A DNA stretch of 64,000 bases from NCBI GenBank assembly GCA_002205965.3, contig NADL03000599.1, positions 3,100,001 through 3,164,000 on the forward strand, read 5' to 3'. A model generated the notes under the pieces. The model had not been told where the DNA came from. It ran no database searches and worked only from the letters and a program-made list of their open reading frames with translations. The stretch comes from Kappaphycus alvarezii. Its lineage: Eukaryota > Rhodophyta > Florideophyceae > Gigartinales > Solieriaceae. This document shows positions 1 through 12,724 of the stretch, one piece after another. The first letter of the stretch is position 1; the number at the start of each line of letters is the position of its first letter. Both the position numbers and the translations under genes were made by a program.

Positions 1-700
1 TGGGCGTTGCCATGGGCTGCAGGGTGATATACCACAGAGAACAAGTGTGGCCTTGTGTGATGAGATCTTTTCAAATTCACATACCTGCAGGTACGACCAG
101 AACGCCATGGCGGGATTGATACAAGGCCTGTCTCGAAGTACCCTCCCGCTTTCTCATCATCAACGAGAAAATACGTCTCTGTAGATGGGAGACTGTCTGT
201 AACGCCACTATTTCCAAGGACAAGTTGCATACAGTACAGAAACTTGCTTGAATCTAGGCGCTCAACCCATCGGACAAGCCCACCGCTTGAAGCTTCCATG
301 TTCCCTGCAGATTCCAAACATTCACTAAAACCAGTAAGGATTAGAGCATCACCCTTGAAACTTGAGGCTCTCTGATCAATTACCATCTCACAATGGCCAT
401 CCAAGAAGACTAGTTTTCTATTGAAATGGAGCATTCCGCTTTGAATGCGTGAATTGTTTCGGTGCAGCGCCATCCAGTTCACTACCACTGCGCGTCCTTC
501 CTGTGGATTGTTTTCTACGGCACTGGCACATGCCCTGAAGCTCTTGTTTGTAGCCTTTTGAGTGAATAATGTGACCTTTGTTGTTGGAGATGAAGAGAGG
601 ATATCCAGTTCCAGCGATAAGGCCACACGCCAGAAGTCTAATGTTTTCTCCATGACCACAGTAGAGCATGCACTGACAGATGTTTTGCCAAACGATTCTT
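1..700 (-). other. Non-repetitive C-terminal region of the protease, open to the window edge
   Basis: From about 690 to base 1 the minus strand is open in one frame for about 230 codons. It contains segments such as FWRVALSLELDIL, VVVNWMALHRNN and GGLVRWVERLDSSKFLYC, with several Cys and no S/T/P repeat. The upstream repeat frame instead ends at a stop at 418, so the frame must change near 640-720. I do not recognise the domain. A GTATGT sequence just inside the left edge (about 89-94 on this strand) could be a 5' splice site. Confidence 0.55.
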
Positions 701-3700
701 ACACGGCCGACATCATACTCCACATTTGTCTGCTCTTTCGGGGAATGCTGCTCTTGCCCAGTTGTTGTATAACTGGCGGAAGCCCCGGTCTGATATGGCG
801 CCCCTGATGGCATAGGCTCGAGGAAGCTACTTGATGTGGGTGAGGTCAAATCTAGAGGCTTAAATGTGCTTGACCCACTTGATGATGTATGCGCAGGCAA
901 GGATAACAACGGCGTCATGGAAGGGGTAATTGCATATGATGCAATCCGCGATGCGGATGGAAGCATGGACGGTGACGGTATAACAGATGTACTCCCCGTC
1001 GCGGTTGCAGACGGTGAAGGCGGGGAAGTCTGCGTATTGGTCGGTGACGCTGTAAGCGAAAAGAACGGCAACGCTGAGCTGCTTCCAATAGGCGATATTG
1101 ACCGTGATGAAATTATTGTCGTTGATGGACCCGCCGATGCCGATGGAAAAATTGACAGTGATGGTGTCACAGGCATGCTTGCCGCCAAACTCAAGGACGG
1201 TATGAGAGAGCGACTCCCTGCAGTGGTCGGTGACGCTGTCAACGAAAGAGACGGCAAAACAGAGTTGCTTGCAATAGGGAATGAAGACCACGATGGCATA
1301 ATGTCCGCTCCACTCGCAGATACCAAAGGAAGCATAGACAGGGATGGCGTCATGGACACGCTTGCCGTCGAACTCATGGACGGTGTAGGCAAGCGAGTCC
1401 CGGTGGCGGTCGGTGCCGGTATCACTGATAACAATGGTAACACAGTGATGCTTGCTGCAGACCAGATAGATTCCGACGGAGTAATTGTCGTTGATGCACT
1501 CGTCGATATCGATGGCAGCACAGACAGTGATTGCTTCACATGCACATTTCCGTTTGTACTCATGGCCGGCGTGGGCGACAAAACCCACGTTCCGCTTGGT
1601 AAAGCTGCCCCTGGTAAAGGAAGCGAAACAGAGCTGCTTGCAGTAGGCGCCAAAGACCTAGAAGGAGCAATTGTCATTGGTTCACTCGAGGATACAGATG
1701 GAAGCATGGTGAGCAATGGTAACATCGTCACCCGCCCCGTCACAGTAATAGGTGGTTTAGGCAAAACAAATTGCGTAGTAGTCGGTGACGCTATCCGGAA
1801 CAAAGACGGTGAAACGGAGTTGCTTTCGGTAGGAGATAAAACTCCTGACGGAGTAACTGAAGTTGATTTTCTCGGCAAAGCAGATGAATCCATCCCCGTT
1901 GGCGGTGTAACAGTGGACATTATGGACGGAGGGGATAAACGAGTCGGGAGATGGTCTGTGACGACGTCGCAGATAATGAAGGATCCACAGTAACGATTTT
2001 AGTAGGTGACGAAGAGCCTGACGGTGTTATCGTGGTTGATGCACTCGGCAACGCCGATAGATGCATGAATAGCGACGGTGTTACAGACGCACTTGCCGTC
2101 GCGGTTACTGACGGTGTGGGCGAACCAGTCAGTGTATTGGTCGGTAACGCTGCCCCAGATGAGGACGGATAAACAAAACTGCTAGCAGAGGGCCACACAG
2201 AACCCGACGGAGACATCGTTGTCGATGCACCAGGCGTCATGGAAAGAACCATTGACTTTGATGCCGTCACGGACACGCTTCCCGTGGCACTCACGGACGG
2301 TGTCGGTGAGGGAGTCCTTGTAGCTGTCGGTGACGCCGTCTTAGACAGTGATGGCTCAACAGAGCCGCTCGCAGTAGGCGAAGTAGACCCCGACGGGGTA
2401 ATCGTCATGGATGCACTTGGCGACACCGACGGAAGCATGGATAGCGAAGATGTTACAGACGCACTTGCCGTCGCGGTAACTGACGGCGCAGACGAAACAG
2501 TCCTTGTATTAGTCGGTGACGCCGTCCCCGATAACGACAGTGGCACAGAACTGCTAGCAGAAGCCCACACAGAACCCGACGGGGACATCGTCGTCGATGC
2601 ACTCGGCGAAGTCGACGGAGCCACTGATTTTGACGCCGTCATGGACACGCTTCCCGTGGCACTTACGGGCGGTGTCGGTGAGGGAGTCCTTGTAGCTGTC
2701 GGTGACGCCGTCTTAGACAGTGATGGCTCAACAGAGCCGCTCGCAGTAGGCGAAGTAGACCCCGACGGGGTAATCGTCATGGATGCACTTGGCGACACCG
2801 ACGGATGCCTCGATAGCGAAGATGTTGCAGACGCACTTGTCGTCGCGGTAACTGACGGCGTAGCTGAAACAGTCCTCGTATTAGTCGGTGACGCCGTTCC
2901 CGATAACGACGGAGGCACAGAACTGCTAGCACTCGGCGACATAGACCCAGAACTGCTAGCACTCGGTGACATAGACCCGGACGGAGTAACTGTCGTGGAT
3001 GCACTTGGCGGCGCCGACGGAGGCATGGATAGCGAAGATGTTACAGACGCACTTGCCGTCGCGGTAACTGACGGCGTAGCTGAAACAGTCCTCGTATTAG
3101 TCGGTGACGCCGTCCCCGATAACGACGGTGGCACAGAACTGCTAGCAGAAGCCCACACAGAACCCGACGGGACATCGTCGTCGATGCACTCGGCGAAGTC
3201 GACGGAGCCACTGATTTCGATGCCGTCACGGACACGCTTCCCGTGGCACTCACGGACGGTGTCGGTGAGGGAGTCCTTGTAGCTGTCGGTGACGCCGTCT
3301 TAGACAGTGATGGCTCAACAGAGCCGCTCGCAGTAGGCGAAGTAGACCCCGACGGGTAATCGTCATGGATGCACTTGGCGGCGCCGACGGAAGCATGGAT
3401 AGCGAAGATGTTACAGACGCACTTGCCATCGCGGTAACTGACGGCGTAGCTGAAACAGTCCTCGTATTAGTCGGTGACGCCGTCCCCGATAACGACGGTG
3501 GCACAGAACAGCTAGCAGAAGGCCATACAGAACCCGACGGGGACATCGTTGTCGATGCACTCGGCGAAGTCGACGGAGCCACTGATTTTGACGCCGTCAT
3601 GGACACGCTTCCCGTGGCACTCACGGACGGTGTCGGTGAGGGAGTCCTTGTAGCTGTCGGTGACGCCGTCTTAGACAGTGATGGCTCAACAGAGCCGCTC

Positions 3701-6700
3701 GCAGTAGGCAAGTAGACCCGACGGGGTAATCGTCATGGATGCACTTGGCGACTCCGACGGATGCATCGATAGCGAAGATGTTGCAGACGCACTTGTCGTC
3801 GCGGTAACTGACGGTGTAGCCGAAGCAGTCCTAGTATAAGTCGGTGACGCCGTTCCCGATAACGACAGTGGCACAGAACTGCTAGCACTCGGCGACATAG
3901 ACCCAGAACTGCTAGCACTCGGTGACATAGACCCGGACGGAGTAACTGTCGTGGATGCACTTGGCGGCGCCGACGGAGGCATGGATAGCGAAGATGTTAC
4001 AGACGCACTTGCCATCGCGGTAACTGACGGCGTAGCTGAAACAGTCCTCGTATTAGTCGGTGACGCCGTTCCCGATAACGACGGAGGCCAGAACTGCTAG
4101 CACTCGGCGACATAGACCCAGAACTGCTAGCACTCGGTGACATAGACCCGGACGGAGTAACTGTCGTGGATGCACTTGGCGGCCGACGGAGGCATGGATA
4201 GCGAAGATGTTACAGACGCACTTGCCATCGCGGTAACTGACGGCGTAGCTGAAACAGTCCTCGTATTAGTCGGTGACGCCGTCCCCGATAAAGACGGTGG
4301 CACAGAACTGCTAGCAGAAGCCCACACAGAACCCGACGGGGACATCGTCGTCGATGCACTCGGCGAAGTCGACGGAGCCACTGATTTTGACGCCGTCATG
4401 GACACGCTTCCCGTGGCACTTACGGGCGGTGTCGGTGAGGGAGTCCTTGTAGCTGTCGGTGACGCCGTCTTAGACAGTGATGGCTCAACAGAGCCGCTCG
4501 CAGTAGGCGAAGTAGACCCCGACGGGGTAATCGTCATGGATGCACTTGGCGACACCGACGGAGGCATCGATAGCGAAGATGTTGCAGACGCACTTGTCGT
4601 CGCGGTAACTGACGGTGTAGCCGAAGCAGTCCTAGTATAAGTCGGTGACGCCGTTCCCGATAGCGACGGAGGCACAGATCTGCTAGCACTCGGTGACATA
4701 GACCCAGAACTGCTAGCACTCGGTGACATAGACCCGGACGGAGTAACTGTCGTGGATGCACTTGGCGACTCCGACGGATGCATCGATAGCGAAGATGTTG
4801 CAGACGCACTTGTCGTCGCGGTAACTGACGGTGTAGCCGAAGCAGTCCTAGTATAAGTCGGTGACGCCGTTCCCGATAACGACGGAGGCACAGAACTGCT
4901 AGCACTCGGCGACATAGACCCAGAACTGCTAGCACTCGGTGACATAGACCCGGACGGAGTAACTGTCGTGGATGCACTTGGCGGCGCCGACGGAGGCATG
5001 GATAGCGAAGATGTTACAGACGCACTTGCCATCGCGGTAACTGACGGCGTAGCTGAAACAGTCCTCGTATTAGTCGGTGACGCCGTCCCCGATAACGACA
5101 GTGGCACAGAACTGCTAGCAGAAGCCCACACAGAACCCGACGGGGACATCGTCGTCGATGCACTCGGCGAAGTCGACGGAGCCACTGATTTCGATGCCGT
5201 CACGGACACGCTTCCCGTGGCACTCACGGACGGTGTCGGTGAGGGAGTCCTTGGAGCTGTCGGTGACGCCGTCTTAGACAGTGATGGCTCAACAGAGCCG
5301 CTCGCAGTAGGCGAAGTAGACCCCGACGGGGTAATCGTCATGGATGCACTTGGCGACACCGACGGAGGCATCGATAGCGAAGATGTTGCAGACGCACTTG
5401 TCGTCGCGGTAACTGACGGTGTAGCCGAAGCAGTCCTAGTATAAGTCGGTGACGCCGTTCCCGATAGCGACGGAGGCACAGATCTGCTAGCACTCGGTGA
5501 CATAGACCCAGACGGAGTAACTGTCGTGGATGCACTTGGCGATACCGATGGATGCATAGACAGTGACGGTGTTGCAGACGCATTTGCTGTCGCGGTAGCT
5601 GACGGCGTAGCTGAAACAGTCCTTGTATTAGTCGGTGACGCCGTCCCCGATAACGACAGTGGCACAGAACTGCTAGCAGAAGGCCATACAGAACCCGACG
5701 GGGACATCGTCGTCGATGCACTCGACGAAGTCGACGGAGCCACTGATTTTGATGCCGCCATGGACACGCTTCCTGTGGCACTCACGGACGATGTAGGAGA
5801 GAGAGTTCCTGTAGCGGTCGGTGAAGCCGTTCCAGATAATGACGGCTGAACAGAGCTGCTTGCAGTAGGCGAAGTAGACCCTGACCGGGTAATCGTCGTT
5901 GATGCACTTGGCGACACCGACGGAGGCATGGATAGTGACGATGTTGCAGACGCATTTGCTGTCGCGGTAGCTGACGGCGTAGCTGAAACAGTCCTTGTAT
6001 TAGTCGGTGACGCCGTCCCCGATAACGACAGTGGCACAGAACTGCTAGCAGAAGGCCATACAGAACCCGACGGGGACATCGTTGTCGATGCTCTTGGCGT
6101 CGTGGACTGAGCCACTGATTTTGATGCCGCCATGGACACGCTTCCCGTGGTACTCACGGACTGTGTAGGAGAGAGAGTTCCTGTAGCGGTCGGTGAAGCC
6201 GTTCCAGATAATGACGGCTGAACAGAGCTGCTTGCAGTAGGTAATGAATACCCTGATTGACTCATTATCGCTAATGCACTCACAGATGCAGTTAGTTGCA
6301 TGGACTGTGACGGAGTCGTAGAGATGCTTGCCGTTGCACTCCCGGATGGAATGGACGAGCGAGTTCCCGTAGAAGTCGGTGAAGCCTTTCCAGATAAAGA
6401 CGCCTCACCAGAGCGGCTTGCGGAAGGCGACATATACTTCGACAAAGTCATTGCCGGTGACGGACTTGCCGATGCCGATGGAAGGATAGGTTGTGATGAC
6501 GTCATTGGCACGCTTCCTGTCGCAACCACGGACGGTTTGGACGAGCGAGTCCCTGAAAAGATCGGTGAACCCGCTCCAGGAAGTGAGGGACCAACAGAGC
6601 GGCTTGCAGTGGGCGACATAGACCACGATGTAGTAATCGTCGCTGATGCACTCGGCGATAAGGATGAAAGCGAAGAAAACGGCGGTGTCATACATATGCT

Positions 6701-9700
6701 TCTGGCCGCACTCATGCACGGTGTGGCCGAGCGAGTCCCAGTAGTGGTTGGTGACCCCGTCCCCGATGATGACAGCTCAACAGAGCTACTTGCAGGAGGC
6801 GACATAGACTCTGACAGAGTTATTGTCGTTGATACCATTGGCGATAGGGATGGAAGCAGAGACAGTGATGTTGTCGTAGACACATATGCTATCGCGCTCA
6901 CAGTTAGGTTCGGTAAAGGAGTTCGTGTTGCAGTCGATGGCGCCGCCACGGATAATGTGGGCTCAACAGAGTTGCCTGCAGAGGGCAGGATAGACCTGAA
7001 AGGAGTAAACATCATTGACGCACTCATCGACGCCGATGGACGCATGGAGAGTGATGGCAACATCGACACGCTCCCCGTCCTCTTCATGCGCGGCGTAGGC
7101 GAATGATTCCTTGCAGTACTCGGCGACGATTTCCCCGATACTGGCGGTAAAAAAGAGCTGCTGGCAGGCGACGTTGAAACCGACGGTGTAACTGTCGTTG
7201 ATGCTCTCGGCGGTAGGGATAGGTGCAAAAACGGGGACGGCGTTAAGACAGCGCTTTCGGTCACGGTTATCGACGGTGCAGGCGAGCCAGTTCGCGTTTT
7301 AGTGGGTGACGCCCTCCCCGAGAATGAAGGATCAACCGGGCCGCTCGCACTCGGCGATAAAGACCTGTACAGAGTAAGTGTCGTTGATGCACTTGGTGAC
7401 GCCGACGGAGGCATGGATAGCGAAGATGTTACAGACGCACTTGCCGTCGCGGTAACTGACGGCGCAGACGAAACAGTCCTTGTATTAGTCGGTGACGCCG
7501 TCCCCGATAACGACAGTGGCACAGAACTGCTAGCAGAAGCCCACACAGAACCCGACGGGGACATCGTCGTCGATGCACTCGGCGAAGTCGACGGAGCCAC
7601 TGATTTTGACGCCGTCATGGACACGCTTCCCGTGGCACTTACGGGCGGTGTCGGTGAGGGAGTCCTTGTAGCTGTCGGTGACGCCGTCTTAGACAGTGAT
7701 GGCTCAACAGAGCCGCTCGCAGTAGGCGAAGTAGACCCCGACGGGGTAATCGTCATGGATGCACTTGGCGACTCCGACGGATGCATCGATAGCGAAGATG
7801 TTGCAGACGCACTTGTCGTCGCGGTAACTGACGGTGTAGCCGAAGCAGTCCTAGTATAAGTCGGTGACGCCGTTCCCGATAACGACGGAGGCACAGAACT
7901 GCTAGCACTCGGCGACATAGACCCAGAACTGCTAGCACTCGGTGACATAGACCCGGACGGAGTAACTGTCGTGGATGCACTTGGCGGCGCCGACGGAGGC
8001 ATGGATAGCGAAGATGTTACAGACGCACTTGCCGTCGCGGTAACTGACGGCGTAGCCGAAACAGTCCTTGTATTAGTCGGTGACGCCGTCCCCGATAAAG
8101 ACGGTGGCACAGAACTGCTAGCAGAAGCCCACACAGAACCCGACGGGGACATCGTCGTCGATGCACTCGGCGAAGTCGACGGAGCCACTGATTTCGATGC
8201 CGTCACGGACACGCTTCCCGTGGCACTCACGGACGGTGTCGGTGAGGGAGTCCTTGTAGCTGTCGGTGACGCCGTCTTAGACAGTGATGGCTCAACAGAG
8301 CCGCTCGCAGTAGGCGAAGTAGACCCCGACGGGGTAATCGTCATGGATGCACTTGGCGGCGCCGACGGAGGCATGGATAGCGAAGATGTTACAGACGCAC
8401 TTGCCATCGCGGTAACTGACGGCGTAGCTGAAACAGTCCTCGTATTAGTCGGTGACGCCGTCCCCGATAGCGACGGAGGCACAGAACTGCTAGCAGAAGC
8501 CCACACAGAACCCGACGGGGACACCGTCGTTGATGCACTCGGCGAAGTGGACGGAGCCACTGATTTTGATGCCGTCATGGACACGCTTCCCGTGGCACTC
8601 ACGGACGGTGTCGGTGAGGGAGTCCTTGTAGCTGTCGATGACGCCGTCTTAGACAATGATGGCTCAAGAGAATTGCTGGGAGTTGGTGAATGGGAACATG
8701 ACGGTGTCGGCGTCCTGGTGTGGCTTGGTGAACTTGACTGCGAATGAGAAGGTGAAGATGTATGACTCGGCGGCAAAGAGAAAGATTTCGATGGTGTTGG
8801 TGAAATGGCCGGAGAAGCGGATGTTGTGCTTGAACTGCTCGGTGACGGGGACTTGGATCTCGACGGTGTCGGTGTCCGGGAAGGTGTCGGGGTTCTTGAC
8901 GGTGATGGGGTTTTCGAACGACTGGGAGAGTGGGGCGGTGTTTTTGATGCGCTCGGTGACTGAGATTTTGACTTGGATGGTGATGGTGTTCTCGATGGTG
9001 TTGGCGTCCGCGATCGGCTCGCAGTTGGTGATGACGTTTTTGATGTGGTGGGCGTTGGGGAATGAGATTTCGAGGGCGTCGGCGTCCTCGACGGAGTCGC
9101 TGTTCTCGACTTACTTGGCGTTGGCGTGTGCGATTTAGATGCGGCTGGACGGTTCTTGCTAGCTGCTGAAGCATCGTCGGAGGCTGGCACCCCGAATCCG
9201 TATGTTGAGCAATGCGGCGGCTTCACTCGAAGCAGTCCGTAGGTAATGCTCCTAGAGGAATCCCTCACACGCCAAGAATTGTATTGCAAAGCATGAATGA
9301 GTTGTGCGATTGATGCGGATGGCTTTTCAGCAAGAAATAAACCAACCGCACCCGCAACGTGAGGTGCCGCCATCGAAGTCCCTGACATAAACCTAGAGCC
9401 AGTATTCGAATAATGGGCCGCGGAGGTAATGAATTCACCGGGTGCGGCAATGTCGACGCATCGGCCACCATTGCTCGACGACCTGGTTCTGTCGAAAAGG
9501 GTCGAAGCCGCCACAGTAATGGCACTATCCGATCTCGCAGGCGTCCAGCTACATGCGTCTGACCTCCCATTACCAGCAGCCACAACTGGGATGACTCTTG
9601 CATTCAATAGTTTCTCGACTCCGCGATCCAACAAGTCTGTTCGAAGCTTGCCGCCCAAAGACAAGACTGCAACACCAGGCTTATTACGAAGCCTCTTCTG

Positions 9701-10623
9701 TCTCGAGATGACAAGTTCAATAGAGCTCATCACGTCTGCCAACGTAGCGCTCGTCCAAGGTTTTCACGCACACAATGCGGCACTTCTTACAAACGCCAAA
9801 GGTAGACCCAGCAGCCGTAGCTATATGAGTACCGTGACCATGATAATCAAAGGCATTCTTGTATCTCCCCGCCTTTACAGCTTGAATGCGACCCCGAAAC
9901 TCAACGTGCGACGCTCGACATCCCGAATCCAGGACATAAATATCGACGCCGTTTCCAAGCCTCGGAAAGCAGGACAAATCCATTCGCTTGTCACGACCTC
10001 GAATGTTGATCAATCCTATCTAGTCCCCATGGGAGTCGCGCCGTTTGCACAAAGCGGCGTGTGACACTCTGTAACAAATCCTCCAACTCGGCTTCCCCAG
10101 CTGCAGGCGGCACCGGGGCTAGCGACTCTGAATCGCGTAGTCTTTTTTGATGAAAAGTATCGTTTTGGTCGACAGTTTCGCCATCACTTGGGGACGGGAT
10201 GATGATGTTGTCATACTGTTTGTCGATAGATTCGATATGGTTGACGGCAAACTCACCAATCTGATGAGCGGAAAGTTGGTTGATGCCATCGCAACGAGCC
10301 TCAATCAGATTGAGAGAGGGCAGATAATCAATACGGGAACACTTGATGGTGCGCAATAACGAGGTTACATGTCTCGCACAGCGATGATTGCACTCGGAGG
10401 AAAGACGAAATATCTGGTACTCGGTGGCGTGAACCTGTGTCCTAACGGATACAAGCGGGGAGAATGGCTCATTCCATCGCACACGAGGTTCGAGACCGAC
10501 AGACTTATTCCGAATAAAATTTGCCAGGTCTTGCTCCAATGCACCTGCCTCGGTACGAGAACTTGCATAGTACAAGTTGAATCCAGAAAAGGCGGCGATT
10601 AAAGTGGCGAGAAGGATATTCAT
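1..10623 (-). CDS. Giant secreted subtilisin-family (S8) serine protease with Ser/Thr/Pro repeats, 3' end off window, frame interrupted
   Basis: The ATG at 10623 opens a hydrophobic signal peptide (residues about 1-20), then a pro-region and the proteinase K-like lead-in LPWGLDRID. The catalytic Asp lies in YVLDSG, the His in HGHGTH (both in 9717-10013), the oxyanion Asn in VVAAGNG and the Ser in GTSMAAPHVAGA (Ser codon 9374-9376). A long S/T/P-rich region and a non-repetitive C-terminus follow, and the frame is still open at base 1. Total length would exceed 3,500 residues, against about 400 for a plain subtilisin. The reading frame changes near 10000, near 9735, several times between 4190 and 1920 and near 700. 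The changes in the repeats are one- or two-base differences from neighbouring repeat copies. An extracellular or wall-anchored protease is inferred from the signal peptide and the likely O-glycosylated repeats. It may be intact with sequence errors or a recent pseudogene. Confidence 0.8.
830..8660 (-). repeat. Coding tandem array of about 62-residue (186-bp) Ser/Thr/Pro units
   Basis: The translated strand repeats two related units in alternation. One contains SLSKTASPTATRTPSPT and the other SLSGTASPTNTRTVSAT, each about 61-63 residues and ending in SASTT.(S/T)PSGS. Pairs form a higher-order unit of about 124 residues. Copies at 2160-6240 and 7300-8650 are nearly identical at DNA level, while 830-2160 and 6240-7300 are more diverged, which suggests recent homogenisation of two blocks. 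Such arrays are prone to assembly collapse, so copy number is uncertain. Confidence 0.85.
8660..9180 (-). repeat. Basic Ser-Pro-Thr-Lys linker between catalytic domain and repeats
   Basis: This stretch encodes short irregular units such as TPTPSKS, SRTPTPS and SPSPSSS. It is rich in Lys and Arg and unlike the Lys-poor repeats downstream. It begins just after the end of the catalytic domain. It resembles the low-complexity wall-spanning linkers of algal and fungal surface proteins, but a specific function is not shown. Confidence 0.7.
9236..10623 (-). other. Signal peptide, pro-region and S8 catalytic domain of the protease
   Basis: Three overlapping open segments (10623-9991, 10013-9717, from 9742) give the domain in the order expected of proteinase K-type enzymes: Asp, His, oxyanion Asn, Ser. 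All four catalytic positions are present. The two frame changes fall in less conserved stretches, just after WGLDRID and just after VKTLDERYVG. Each would be explained by one extra G in a GG pair. No splice-like GT-AG pair of suitable length was found at either point, so short introns are unlikely but not excluded. Confidence 0.8.
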
Positions 10624-11255
10624 CGGTTGTCAAGCAGAGAGAGGGAGGATGATTCCGTGGGTTGGATCAAGAGTTTGCGCAAGGACACAAGAAAGGATAA
10701 AGGAAGTGGATAAACGGCTTGGTTGGGAGGCGTCGGCGAGAATGGCGAGGATGGCGAGGACGGGAGGCATTTGTGCAAGTTGGTATCATCGGTAACAATA
10801 GAGATTGTGTTGTTGCGGTATTGATGGATGACCGGATAACCGACGTTGGGTACGTGCCCAGAGGCATGTGGGCAGCGGGCATCACAAAGTTGTGAGCGAA
10901 CAGCTGACATTGTTAACTGTGGCGGTGTGTGGATGGTTCTGTTGCAATTACGGAATGCGTGGTGGAATGCGGTGTCGGTTGGTTGGTGGGTTTCACTTAT
11001 CAGTTGAGCGCAGGTGAGTTCCTCCGTCGAGTCGGGTTGTGAGGTGTTGACGGGCGGAGATTGAGCATTGTGTTTGCGTTGCCAGAGTCGGGATGACGCA
11101 TTGGATTCGTATACACTCGACGGCATCGGTCTGACGGGGGAGATGGGAATCTTTGAAAAGTCGTGGTTGCGGGGAGCTAGATTGTCAACATCTTGATCCA
11201 GTAAGAGAGCTATTGACAATTTGGAAATGATCAGCTTACAGTCTCAAGACAGGAT
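10624..11255. other. Region upstream of the protease gene; no recognised gene
   Basis: This holds the presumed promoter and 5' leader of the protease on the minus strand. A 199-codon open frame overlaps it but has no recognisable domain, starts next to the protease ATG and looks like chance. No clear TATA box was found. Confidence 0.4.
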
Positions 11256-11288
11256 TACTGTACTGTACTTTACTGTACTGTACTGTAC
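11256..11288. repeat. TACTG pentanucleotide microsatellite
   Basis: About six copies of TACTG, with one imperfect unit (TACTT), lie just outside the 3' end of the non-LTR element. The same motif forms a longer satellite at 43319-43489 and occurs in short runs elsewhere in the window. Confidence 0.9.
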
Positions 11289-11371
11289 ATAGGATAGCAA
11301 GTGGTAGTGGTAAATCTTTATGGGTTGTATAATGTTGCAGAGAAGCGTGCGGAGGGTACTCATAAATTAAC

Positions 11372-12700
11372 TACGGTACGGATGCGGGCGGCGGGTGGAA
11401 TCCTTTCGCCTGCATTACTTGGGAGACTAAACGCGAAACGGGTAACGAAGTCGCGGAGCTCCTGTTCAGGGGAGGAACCGCGACGGGAAGCAGCGAAGGA
11501 AGCAAGGCGGCGGAAAAAAACCTTGACGTTGTCGCCCAAGGCGCTATAGATATCGGGGGAAGGAGGATATGGTTTTGGTTGCAGTAAGTGCCGTAATGAC
11601 GATGTTTCTCGCGCTCTGCGAGTGTCGCGGCAGCGCCTGCGGTAACCGCACTTGGCGAGATGTGGCGGCGTGCGGAGGGGTGGGCAACAGTAACGTCGAC
11701 GACGATATCGGTACTGTGAAGCCCGTATGCAGCGAGTATGTAAATGTCCATTCGTAACTCGGGGGACTCCGAATGCCCAGACGAGTTGGGAACGTGGTAG
11801 AGGAGCGGATGCTCGACGAGGGCCACGACCCCAACTTCCTTACAGTAGCGGGCAAGAACGTTGCGGAGGACGTGATGTCGACGAGTCATTCCGTCTTCGT
11901 ATTTGCAGGTCAACGCGTGTTGACCACTTGGATCTAAGACGGGTGCGATGTCGGCCGAGCGGCGGGAGCAGACCGGACAGCGAGTAGATCCAGGGAATAG
12001 CGCGATGCCGAGACGGAGAGCCAGAGCGACTTTCCACGCAGAAGAGGACGTGTACGTAACGCGGTGGGGGTGAGGAAGCGAAGAGAAAACAGAGGAGGCG
12101 GACGATGTGCGCACGGAGAGGAGCCGTGCTCGGTCGTGTGCTGCCGCGGACAAGAACAATGTATCGGACTTCGATAACATGAGTTCAGTTGTGATCGCAG
12201 ACTGGAGCCTTTCGTCGAGGACCGGCGATGAAAAACGCTCGAAAAGAGCCGTAGCTTTAAGCGACGAAGACAGCTACGGGTGGCGGGAGGATAAGAGCGA
12301 GATGGCGGACCGAGGGATCTCTTCCAGGTGGAGGTCCTGGGAAAGAGTCAGCAGGTCGGAGATAAGTCCAAAAGAATCAATTACAGATGCTGCGGAAGCA
12401 GCCTCGGTAATGTCTGAAGTTTGCAGGAGACCTAGACCGCCCATTGAGAAGGGGAGAGAGGCCTGGAGCCAGGCTCGATCCGGGCAGGGCAACTGCAATT
12501 GGTGGAACGCTTCCCTCTGCTTCTGATCGAAGCTGGCGGTGAGTACTGCAGATTGAGTGGAGGGAAGCGTACGTAGCAAGTGCATGACCTTGGAGGCATT
12601 CGCACAGAAGCGGTGCAAGTGGAAAGCCAATTGAGCATCATCCAAGTCTCGAAGGGATTGGAAAAACTTCGTCTTTTATCATTGGTGTACAGTCCAAATG
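11372..12700 (-). mobile_element. 5'-truncated non-LTR retrotransposon, thumb and endonuclease region only (copy A)
   Basis: The first recognisable residues are SLRDLDDAQLAFHLHRFC and HLLRTLPST, followed by AWLQASLPFSMGGLGL. These match the region just after the reverse-transcriptase palm in this element type. The part from 12180 to 11372 has C-P-V-C, later HALTCKYEDGMTRRH, then RMDIYI and DVTVAHP. That is the Cys/His cluster followed by a PD-(D/E)XK-like restriction endonuclease pattern. The palm and everything upstream are missing, which is typical of incomplete target-primed reverse transcription. A frame change lies near 12200-12270. Confidence 0.7.
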
Positions 12701-12724
12701 TGCAACGTTGCAAAGTACTTAAAA

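Noticed and set aside
700..760. Mini-intron starting GTAAGA near 705 on the minus strand
   Set aside because: The nearest CAG acceptor gives a 30-base intron that does not shift the frame as needed. A 55-base alternative would, but has no independent support.
2200..8700. Possible CRISPR-like or satellite array because of strong periodicity
   Set aside because: The repeats are in coding register, have no unique spacers and encode a continuous S/T/P protein domain in a eukaryotic gene.
10620..11219. 199-codon open frame on the minus strand upstream of the protease
   Set aside because: It overlaps the protease start, has biased Pro/Ser/His composition and no domain. It is more likely promoter and leader sequence that happens to be open.
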